Positions 6,770-14,040 of a stretch of 64,000 bases of DNA are shown in pieces; the first letter of the stretch is position 1; every line of letters starts with the position of its first letter. Source of the DNA: Mucilaginibacter sp. JRF (GTDB taxonomy: Bacteria; Bacteroidota; Bacteroidia; Sphingobacteriales; Sphingobacteriaceae); the NCBI RefSeq assembly GCF_015223065.1, contig NZ_JADFBY010000006.1, positions 1 to 64,000 of the forward strand. The letters are read 5' to 3'. Both the position numbers and the translations under genes were made by a program. The notes under the pieces are model-generated. The model ran no database searches and had not been told where the DNA came from. It saw only the letters and a program-made list of their open reading frames with translations.

Positions 6770-9355
6770 TTACTCCCCCTTACCCGATAAAGCTTCCAAA
6801 TGGCGCTCTAAACTATATTCATCAGGGTAAAGCACATCACGCGCCTTACTTCCCTCAAACGGACCAACTATGCCTGCCGCTTCCAGCTGATCAATGATGC
6901 GGCCGGCGCGGTTGTAGCCCAGCTTAAGTTTACGCTGTATGAGCGAGGTTGAACCTTGCTGATGCAGTACTATCAAACGGGCGGCATCTTCAAACATTGG
7001 GTCGCGATCGTCAGGGTCAAAATCTTTTGCACCGCCGCTTTCTTCGCCGTCGCCAACGTATTCAGGCAGCATGTGCGCTGTTGGGTATCCCCGCTGATCG
7101 CCTATGTATGATGATATCTTCTCTACCTCCGGCGTATCCACAAAGGCACATTGCAAACGTATCAGATCACTGCCGGTTGACAGCAACATATCACCACGAC
7201 CGATCAGCTGATCGGCACCGCCAGCGTCGAGAATGGTACGTGAATCTATCTTTGACAATACCCTGAACGCCAGCCTGGCTGGGAAGTTGGCCTTAATGGT
7301 ACCCGTAATAATATTAACTGATGGCCTTTGCGTAGCAATTACCAGGTGAATACCCACCGCACGGGCCAGCTGCGCCAAACGGGCAATTGGCATCTCCACC
7401 TCTTTACCGGCGGTCATCATCAGGTCGGCAAATTCGTCGACTATCAGTACAATGAACGGCAAGAAACGGTGTTTCTCCGGGTTAGGTATTTTACGGTTGA
7501 TGAATTTGGCGTTGTACTCCTTCAGGTTACGTACCTGCGCATCCTTTAACAGATCATACCGCTGATCCATCTCGATACATAACGAATTAAGGGTGTTAAT
7601 TACCTTTTTAGTATCAGTGATGATAGCATCAGCCTCATCGGGCAACTTAGCTAAAAAGTGGCGCTCAATTCTGCGGAACAGGGTTAACTCCACCTTTTTA
7701 GGATCGACCAATACAAACTTCAATTCAGCCGGGTGACGCTTGTACAACAGCGATACCAAAATAGCGTTGATACCCACTGATTTACCCTGACCGGTAGCAC
7801 CCGCCACCAGTAAGTGGGGCATCTTGGCCAAATCGGCAATAAATACTTCGTTTGATATGGTTTTGCCCAGCGCGATAGGCAGATCCATGGTAGTATTCTG
7901 GAACTTTTCGGTTGCCAGTACCGAGCGCATTGACACCATTTCGGGATGCTGATTAGGCACCTCGATACCGATGGTACCCTTGCCCGGCATTGGGGCAATA
8001 ATACGTATACCCAAGGCGGCAAGGCTCAGCGCAATATCATCCTCCAGATTCTTGATCTTGGAGATACGCACACCCGGCGCCGGGATTATCTCGTACAGTG
8101 TAACCGTTGGGCCAATGGTCGCCTTTATTTTATCGATCTCAATATTGTAATGATTGAGTGTTTCAACGATCTTGTTTTTGTTGGCCTCTAACTCCTCGGC
8201 ATTAACAGCGATCTTGTTGGTGCCATAGTTTTCCAGCAACTCAAGCGGCGGGTATTTATAGCTCGCCAGATCAAGCGTTGGGTCGAACGTACCGAATTGT
8301 TCAACCAGGTCATTCGCTTTATCCGAATCACTTTTTTCGATATTGAGAATAGCCGTTGGTCGTTCGGTTTCAACGGTAAGCGGTATTTCTTCTTCCTCCT
8401 CCGGCTCATGTATCACGCGCTCGTTCACTACCGGGTCGGGCGTAAGTACTACGGGTTCATGAAAAACGGGCACTTCCTGTACTACAGGCTGTGGTTTTAC
8501 AGGTTCGGTTTTTGGCACATTAGCAGCCAGTTTATCGCGCAGGGTACCGTGGGCATTGGCGCGTGGCCATTCAACCGGCTCTGATAGTTCTTCATCTATC
8601 AGGTCAACAGGCTCAGGTACTACATCGGGCACCGCTTCCGGTTTTACTTTTTCCTTGCGTTCAGGTAGTTTAAAGTCGATGTTATAGGCAATGATCAGTA
8701 CCGTAAAGGCAGCGAACACCAGCAAGCCCAAAACACCGGTTTGGCCTATTTGCGCTTCCAGCAAACGGTTACTCCAAAAGCCAAACTGACCTTCTAAAAA
8801 ATGCGGAGTATCTTTGATAAACGAATGAAAAAAACCAAAAGCGATAGAAAGGAATACAATGCTGAACAGCGTATAAGCCAGCATTTTGCTCATGGCAAAT
8901 AACCTCACCTTGAACAGCATCCTGTAACCCATCACAAAAAACACAAACACGAACAGAAACGATGCCACGCCGAACCATTCAAAAATGAATTGATTGGCCA
9001 GCAGAGCGCCGAATTTACCCAGCCAGTTATCAACCACCGGGTCTATGTTTTTCAGGGCGAGTTCCTGTGTGGTTTTAAACAGGTTATCCCAGCCACCGTT
9101 AGCTTTTGATACATAGCTTTGATCCTCTTGCCAGGTAAAAAGGTACGAGGTAAAGGCTGTTAAAAAAAATATGGATAGGATAAGAAAGAACAGGCCAACA
9201 ACCTTGATCAGGCGACCGTCCTTCAAATCAAACGTGGGCAAATTTTCGGGCTTAACCTTAAAAACCCTGCCTTTTTCGGGCTTACCACCTGTAGTACGGG
9301 GCTTGTTCTCGTCCCTTATAGTATTTGTTTTAAACTGATTTCCTCTTGGCGGCAT
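6770..9355 (-). CDS. ftsK: DNA translocase FtsK/SpoIIIE family
   Basis: Inner-membrane ATP-driven DNA pump that clears chromosome termini at the division septum. The protein has 861 residues. Several N-terminal transmembrane helices (within about residues 45-240) precede a linker rich in Pro, Glu and Val. The motor has Walker A in AGATGQGKSVG (about residue 520), the family motif LVDPKKVELT, and Walker B in VLIVDEFADLMM (about residue 640). The C-terminal winged-helix gamma domain (about residues 790-860: RKLKLGYNRAGRIIDQLEAAGI) would recognise KOPS-type DNA. All parts are intact. It converges on pyrB across a repeat-filled spacer. Confidence 0.95.
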   Translation of the reverse strand: MPPRGNQFKTNTIRDENKPRTTGGKPEKGRVFKVKPENLPTFDLKDGRLIKVVGLFFLILSIFFLTAFTSYLFTWQEDQSYVSKANGGWDNLFKTTQELALKNIDPVVDNWLGKFGALLANQFIFEWFGVASFLFVFVFFVMGYRMLFKVRLFAMSKMLAYTLFSIVFLSIAFGFFHSFIKDTPHFLEGQFGFWSNRLLEAQIGQTGVLGLLVFAAFTVLIIAYNIDFKLPERKEKVKPEAVPDVVPEPVDLIDEELSEPVEWPRANAHGTLRDKLAANVPKTEPVKPQPVVQEVPVFHEPVVLTPDPVVNERVIHEPEEEEEIPLTVETERPTAILNIEKSDSDKANDLVEQFGTFDPTLDLASYKYPPLELLENYGTNKIAVNAEELEANKNKIVETLNHYNIEIDKIKATIGPTVTLYEIIPAPGVRISKIKNLEDDIALSLAALGIRIIAPMPGKGTIGIEVPNQHPEMVSMRSVLATEKFQNTTMDLPIALGKTISNEVFIADLAKMPHLLVAGATGQGKSVGINAILVSLLYKRHPAELKFVLVDPKKVELTLFRRIERHFLAKLPDEADAIITDTKKVINTLNSLCIEMDQRYDLLKDAQVRNLKEYNAKFINRKIPNPEKHRFLPFIVLIVDEFADLMMTAGKEVEMPIARLAQLARAVGIHLVIATQRPSVNIITGTIKANFPARLAFRVLSKIDSRTILDAGGADQLIGRGDMLLSTGSDLIRLQCAFVDTPEVEKISSYIGDQRGYPTAHMLPEYVGDGEESGGAKDFDPDDRDPMFEDAARLIVLHQQGSTSLIQRKLKLGYNRAGRIIDQLEAAGIVGPFEGSKARDVLYPDEYSLERHLEALSGKGE

Positions 9356-9498
9356 CCTGCAATATCTCTAATAATCTTCAAATATAAAGTTAATTAGTTA
9401 ACAACTAATTTGACGGTAGTTTTTTAAAAATTGTATTCGGGCAATAACAATTTGCTAATAACATATTTGTTTTGCTAACTTGGTATTATCTACCATAC

Positions 9499-10806
9499 AT
9501 GAAAAAAACAGACGTACTTGTAATAGGTGCCGGAGCCTCGGGCTTAATGGCTGCCTATAATTTAACCCGTGCCGGTAAAACCGTTACCATATTAGAAGCC
9601 CGTAACCGTATCGGCGGGCGCATACATACCATAACCAACGAATTATTTTTTCAGCAAGCCGAATTGGGTGCCGAGTTTGTACATGGCAATTTGCCAGTAA
9701 CCCTGCAACTGCTTAACGAAGCCGGAATTAAATACGAGCATGCGGGCTTTGAGATGTGGCAGTATGATAACGGCCGGTTTACACAAAACGGTGAGTTTAT
9801 TGAAGGTTGGGATGAGCTGATCGAGAAACTTAGTGAGCTAACTACCGATATGCCTATCACCGAGTTTTTAGATACTTATTTTGCCGATGAACGCTATGCT
9901 CCCCTGCGTAAAAGCGCCATCCGCTTTGTATCGGGCTATGATACGGCTATACCTGCCAAAGCCAGTGCCAAGGCATTAGGCAACGAGTGGCAAAACGAGG
10001 ACGACGAACATCAATACCGCCTTACACATGGTTATTGTGGCATGATAAAATACCTGGCCGATACCTGTAAATCGGTAGGCAACCAAATAGTTTTAGGGTC
10101 GATAGTAAAGAATATCCATTGGGAAAAAGGCCGGGTTACCGCCACCACTGCCGATGGTATTGTCTACACTGCCGACAAAGCCGTGATTGCCTTACCTTTA
10201 GGCGTATTACAGGCGAAAGATAATGCCCAAAGCGCCATTACTTTTACCCCTGAAATACCCGAGCAACTAAACGCCATAAAGCAAATAGGTTTCGGGGCGA
10301 TAATAAAAGTATTACTGGAATTCGATCATGCTTTTTGGCATGATGATGCCATAACTAAACTCGTCGGCGCCGAACTGAAAAACATGGGCTTTCTGCTCAG
10401 CAGCGAAGCTGTACCCACCTGGTGGACTCAGTCGCCATACGATACCCCGATACTTACCGGCTGGCTTGGTGGCCCCGCCGCTTTTGACAGAAAGGACACC
10501 AGCAATGAGGATATGCTGCAACTGGCATTGACATCGCTTAGTCGTATATTTAAGATAGCGCCCGATATATTGAAAAGCAAGCTGATAGCCTGGAACATTG
10601 CCAACTGGACCGCAGATCCGTTCACTCTCGGTTCCTACGCTTATGATACTGTTGATAGCGCCGAGGCTCGTCAAATTTTGTTTAAACCGATTGATCATAC
10701 CCTTTTCTTTTGTGGCGAATACCTATACGATGGTCCTAAAATGGGAACTGTTGAAGCAGCGCTGAGTAGTGGTAAAAAGGTTGCGAGGTTGATTGTTGGA
10801 GAGTGA
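9499..10806 (+). CDS. FAD-dependent amine oxidase (flavin monoamine oxidase family)
   Basis: A 435-residue flavoprotein. The Rossmann FAD motif VIGAGASGLMAAYNL lies at about residues 8-22, followed by the family segment EARNRIGGRIHT. The C-terminal FAD segment includes FFCGEYLYDGPKMGTVEAA. It belongs to the monoamine/polyamine oxidase superfamily, which oxidises amines and produces H2O2 and ammonia; the substrate cannot be told from the sequence. No signal peptide is evident. The upstream in-frame ATG-like start at 9472 would add nine residues (MLTWYYLPY) before the conserved MKKTDVLVIG, so ATG 9499 is preferred. Confidence 0.9.
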   Translation: MKKTDVLVIGAGASGLMAAYNLTRAGKTVTILEARNRIGGRIHTITNELFFQQAELGAEFVHGNLPVTLQLLNEAGIKYEHAGFEMWQYDNGRFTQNGEFIEGWDELIEKLSELTTDMPITEFLDTYFADERYAPLRKSAIRFVSGYDTAIPAKASAKALGNEWQNEDDEHQYRLTHGYCGMIKYLADTCKSVGNQIVLGSIVKNIHWEKGRVTATTADGIVYTADKAVIALPLGVLQAKDNAQSAITFTPEIPEQLNAIKQIGFGAIIKVLLEFDHAFWHDDAITKLVGAELKNMGFLLSSEAVPTWWTQSPYDTPILTGWLGGPAAFDRKDTSNEDMLQLALTSLSRIFKIAPDILKSKLIAWNIANWTADPFTLGSYAYDTVDSAEARQILFKPIDHTLFFCGEYLYDGPKMGTVEAALSSGKKVARLIVGE

Positions 10807-10816
10807 TAATCTCAAC

Positions 10817-10902
10817 TGTCATTTAGCAATGGCGAGAAATGCTTAGAATTTAGGATGGGTTATAAACGCAGACAGATTTCTTGCTATCCCTCGAAATGAC
10901 AA
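10817..10902. repeat. Palindromic intergenic repeat, family A, copy 2
   Basis: Terminal arms TGTCATTT (10817-10824) and AAATGACA (10894-10901) with internal GAGAAAT and ATTTCTT. It resembles the element at 6509-6595 but is more diverged. Non-coding; at the convergent junction of the amine oxidase and VOC genes. Confidence 0.72.
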
Positions 10903-10930
10903 GGATGGCAAATAGGTAAATAAAAACCCT

Positions 10931-11014
10931 CGTCATTGTGAGGTACGAAGCAATCCCCGAGCGACTTTCTTAAGGGAATATCCTAAAGAGATTGCTTCTT
11001 ACCTCGCAATGACG
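10931..11014. repeat. Palindromic intergenic repeat, family B, copy 2
   Basis: Two 25-nt arms, 10931-10955 and 10990-11014, match at 23 of 25 positions in inverted orientation and would form a long hairpin. Its reverse complement aligns with 6621-6709. It ends 18 bp before the stop of the convergent VOC gene. Confidence 0.85.
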
Positions 11015-11032
11015 TTTTTGGTGAATTCTTTT

Positions 11033-11398
11033 TTACTCAGCTACCTGCTGACCTATCTGCAATATATAACCATTATTATCGTAAATGGCGAATTCGCGCA
11101 TGCCCCAATCAAAGGTTTCAATGGGGTAGCAAATGTTGACTTTGTCCTTAACGGCCAGCCAAAAGGCCTCCACATCATCAGTATTTAAATAGAACGAACC
11201 TGTAAAGCCAATTTTGGCGTAGAGTACATGCTCGTTAGGTTTAGCCAGCATAATTTCTACCTCATCGCGATAGAGCGAGGCCCAGCCCCAATCATCATTA
11301 CGTTCACTCACGATAAAGCCAAGCATATCCACATAAAAGCTGATGGTTTCATCAAACTTTTCTGTCCACAATATGGGGCGCAGGGAGGTGAGTTTCAT
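11033..11398 (-). CDS. VOC-superfamily (glyoxalase/dioxygenase-like) protein
   Basis: A small 121-residue cytosolic protein with one beta-alpha-beta-beta-beta module repeated twice: LRPILWTEKFDETISFYVDMLGF at the start and DVEAFWLAVKD with MREFAIYDNNGYILQIGQ at the end. VOC proteins include glyoxalases, extradiol dioxygenases and fosfomycin or bleomycin resistance proteins; this one lacks features that would choose among them. It lies 3 bp downstream of the 11402 gene on the same strand and probably shares its transcript. Confidence 0.8.
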   Translation of the reverse strand: MKLTSLRPILWTEKFDETISFYVDMLGFIVSERNDDWGWASLYRDEVEIMLAKPNEHVLYAKIGFTGSFYLNTDDVEAFWLAVKDKVNICYPIETFDWGMREFAIYDNNGYILQIGQQVAE

Positions 11399-11401
11399 GG
11401 T

Positions 11402-12004
11402 TTATCTTGCTGATCTTGCTTTTTTATTGTTATTATATTCTTTTAAAGCTTTCAGGTATTTTTTTCTGGTGAAGTAATCCATTGCGTACCTGTCTTTAGA
11501 TATTAACAGTTTTAAATTATCAGGAGTGAATGCTATAATAGGCATGTTTTCGCCATTCTGAATACCAATAATTGTCGACTCATCATATCTGTCAGATGTT
11601 CCTGCAAAATGAGAATAGGCATTTATCGGGCCATTAATAACTTTAAACATCCAGCAGCTATCTTTAGCAATGCCATACACAGGAGGGACACCATATTCTA
11701 CAACCCGTGAAATACTTATAGTTTGATCAGGGTATATCTTTTGTATGCGGTTTGGGTCTGATTTAGGAGCTTTCTTATCCACAAACTCTATATAGAATTT
11801 ACGTGATGCCGAATCCTGATATATTTTTGATTTAATTTTTTGCGTTGAACCATCCGTAGAAGTTACGGTATATTCAAATTTAGCATTGTTGTTAACATAG
11901 TACAAACCTACACCCGGAGTAAAATATGTGTTTTGTGCAGACGAAACTTCAAAAGATAATAACCCAATAACCAGCAGAGGCAATAGTTTAAAATGTGATA
12001 TCAT
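11402..12004 (-). CDS. Hypothetical exported protein
   Basis: A 200-residue protein with a clear N-terminal signal sequence ending near SSAQ, then a soluble chain and a basic C-terminus (KEYNNNKKARSAR). I recognise no domain. The sequence contains a repeated style of beta-rich segments (KFEYTVTSTDGSTQKIKSKI) typical of small periplasmic Bacteroidota proteins. The start codon follows a 14-bp RNA stem (12007-12050 on the minus strand) by two nucleotides, so translation may be controlled by RNA structure. It is 3 bp from the downstream VOC gene. Confidence 0.7.
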   Translation of the reverse strand: MISHFKLLPLLVIGLLSFEVSSAQNTYFTPGVGLYYVNNNAKFEYTVTSTDGSTQKIKSKIYQDSASRKFYIEFVDKKAPKSDPNRIQKIYPDQTISISRVVEYGVPPVYGIAKDSCWMFKVINGPINAYSHFAGTSDRYDESTIIGIQNGENMPIIAFTPDNLKLLISKDRYAMDYFTRKKYLKALKEYNNNKKARSAR

Positions 12005-12006
12005 TT

Positions 12007-12050
12007 AGGTGCGTATTTTTCTGCTAAAATAATGCAAAAAATACACACCT
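12007..12050 (-). promoter_or_regulatory. Hairpin abutting the start codon of the 11402 gene
   Basis: Arms 12037-12050 and 12007-12020 pair over 14 bp in minus-strand RNA (one G-U pair), with a 16-nt loop. The 3' arm ends two nucleotides before the AUG at 12004. It could be a transcription attenuator behind the hscA-like gene or a structure masking the ribosome site; there is no T-tail. Confidence 0.5.
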
Positions 12051-12073
12051 GTAAATATCTTATTTAAAACTTT

Positions 12074-13930
12074 TTAGTCGATGCTTTTGCCTTTCATGGC
12101 GTGGCTAATGGCCTGGTCCATCAGGCGTTCGGCAAATGGACGGGTAAACTCGTTAAGCTGGTCAATATGTTTGTGGATGATGTCTTTATCACCACTTTCT
12201 AAGGCCTGTTTAAGTGCCGCGACATGCTCGTTGGTTTGCGCAGTTTCTTCGGCCGTTACTGATGTGCCGTGTTTTTGCAAAAAGCGCTCAACGGTATATA
12301 TCATCTGCTCGCCTTCGGTACGTGCTTCTATCACCATGCGTTGGCTTACATCATCCTTAGCGTGGGTAATGCTGTCCATCAGCATCTGTTCTACCTGGTC
12401 ATCGGTAATGCCATAGGTTGGTTTTACCTCAACCTCCTGCTTAACACCCGAACGCAGCTCAATAGCCTGTACTTTTAAGATACCATCGGCGTTCAGCAAA
12501 AAGTTAATATCAATTTTCGGGAAACCCGTCGGCATGGCCGGGATGCCTTTAAGGTTAAATTCGGCCAGCTTACGGTTCTCTTTCACCAGGTCGCGTTCGC
12601 CCTGGTAAACGGCTACCTTCATGTTCACTTGTCCGTCAATTGAGGTGGTGTACTGTCTGCCCGCCTTAGTAGGTACCTTGGCATTACGTGGAATAATCAC
12701 ATCCATCAAACCGCCCATGGTTTCAATACCCAACGATAACGGTGTAACATCAAGCAATAAAATATCCTTACGGTTACCGGCCATAATATCGGCCTGTATG
12801 GCGGCGCCAAGGGCAACCACTTCATCAGGGTTAACCTCATCATGCACCGGGCGGCCGAAAAACTCGGCCACCATTTGTTTAACCAGCGCCGTGCGGGTTG
12901 ATCCGCCTACCATTACCACCTCGTCAATCTGCTTAACATCCAGTTTGGCATCCTTAAGTGCGTTTTGGCAGCAGGTAATGGTTTGCTGTACCTTAGGCAA
13001 TATCAGTTGCTCAAAGGTTTGCTTATCAAGCGTGCACCATATATCGCCAAGTTGCTCATTAAATATACTTTGGTGGGCGAACGATTTTTTAGCTTCCTCA
13101 GCCTTTAAGCGTAACTGTTGCGATAGCTCACGGTTTTCGGCAAGCTGTGCCTTATCAAGGTTGTTCTTCTCTAACCAATAATCTATGATGATACGGTCAA
13201 AATCATCACCGCCTAAAAAGGTATCGCCATTGGTGGCCAACACCTCAAAAATGCCGTTCTGTATTTGCAGTATTGATACATCAAAGGTACCACCACCCAA
13301 ATCGTACACGGCAATGGTTTTGGTTTCTTCCGGGTCGAGGCCTATGCCGTAGGCCAGGCTGGCGGCAGTTGGCTCGTTCACAATACGCAGTACATCTAAC
13401 CCGGCAAGTTTACCGGCATCGCGTGTGGCCTGGCGCTGCGAATCATTAAAATACGCCGGTACAGTAATAACCGCGCGGTTAACCGGGGTTTTAAGGGCAT
13501 GCTCGGCACGCTCTTTCAACTCCTTTAATATCAGTGCCGATAGGTCTATCGGTGTGTAGAATTTATCGCCAACCTTTATCTTAACCAGGCTTTCGGTATT
13601 ATCATCAATAACCTTGTACGAGAAAAAGTCCTTATAATTTTCAATATCGTGGTACGAGCGGCCTAACAAGCGCTTAACCGAAAATATAGTATTCTGCGGA
13701 TCGGTAACCAAGTAGTTTTTGGCATCGTTACCTACGGTTATGTCGCCGGTTTGGCCAAAGTGCACCACCGAGGGTACCAGTACACCCTTACCGGCATCAT
13801 TGATCACCTGCGCGTTCTTATCAGCATTAATAAAGGCCACCAGCGAGTTGGTAGTACCCAGATCAATACCTACAATAATTTCTTCCTTTTGTAATGAGCC
13901 TGTTGCCAGGTTTATAGAAACTTTAGCCAT
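12074..13930 (-). CDS. hscA: Hsp70 chaperone, HscA-like
   Basis: A 618-residue Hsp70. The ATPase domain has [12 protein letters not shown] near residues 21-32, [13 protein letters not shown] and VGGSTRT; the substrate domain begins after the linker [14 protein letters not shown]. The 20-residue N-terminal extension before GIDLGTTNS and the short C-terminus without the disordered tail of DnaK favour HscA, the chaperone that helps transfer Fe-S clusters from IscU. No dnaJ, grpE, hscB or isc genes are adjacent, so a general Hsp70 role cannot be excluded. A TACATTTG -7 box lies just upstream. Confidence 0.82.
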   Translation of the reverse strand: MAKVSINLATGSLQKEEIIVGIDLGTTNSLVAFINADKNAQVINDAGKGVLVPSVVHFGQTGDITVGNDAKNYLVTDPQNTIFSVKRLLGRSYHDIENYKDFFSYKVIDDNTESLVKIKVGDKFYTPIDLSALILKELKERAEHALKTPVNRAVITVPAYFNDSQRQATRDAGKLAGLDVLRIVNEPTAASLAYGIGLDPEETKTIAVYDLGGGTFDVSILQIQNGIFEVLATNGDTFLGGDDFDRIIIDYWLEKNNLDKAQLAENRELSQQLRLKAEEAKKSFAHQSIFNEQLGDIWCTLDKQTFEQLILPKVQQTITCCQNALKDAKLDVKQIDEVVMVGGSTRTALVKQMVAEFFGRPVHDEVNPDEVVALGAAIQADIMAGNRKDILLLDVTPLSLGIETMGGLMDVIIPRNAKVPTKAGRQYTTSIDGQVNMKVAVYQGERDLVKENRKLAEFNLKGIPAMPTGFPKIDINFLLNADGILKVQAIELRSGVKQEVEVKPTYGITDDQVEQMLMDSITHAKDDVSQRMVIEARTEGEQMIYTVERFLQKHGTSVTAEETAQTNEHVAALKQALESGDKDIIHKHIDQLNEFTRPFAERLMDQAISHAMKGKSID

Positions 13931-13937
13931 AACAGGG

Positions 13938-13945
13938 CAAATGTA
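13938..13945 (-). promoter_or_regulatory. -7 box of the hscA-like gene
   Basis: On the minus strand TACATTTG matches TAnnTTTG exactly and ends 7 nt before the start codon at 13930, implying a very short leader. Confidence 0.5.
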
Positions 13946-14040
13946 GCAAGATTTAACAGGCCGAATGTCTTTTTAATCTCTAATTCTGATTTTCAATTAC
14001 ATATTTTTCATATTTTTATGACCCCGATTATTTACTACGA

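Noticed and set aside
9465..9498. Promoter box for the amine oxidase gene
   Set aside because: CATATTTG is one base off TAnnTTTG and the region is AT-rich; too weak to list.
11033..11398. Antibiotic resistance gene (bleomycin or fosfomycin type)
   Set aside because: Only the general VOC fold is visible; nothing indicates drug binding.
12621..13181. A 186-codon open frame antisense to the Hsp70 gene
   Set aside because: No similarity to any family and fully inside a well-conserved gene.
12074..13930. DnaK
   Set aside because: N-terminal extension before GIDLGTTNS, short C-terminus and no dnaJ or grpE nearby fit HscA better, although the call is not final.
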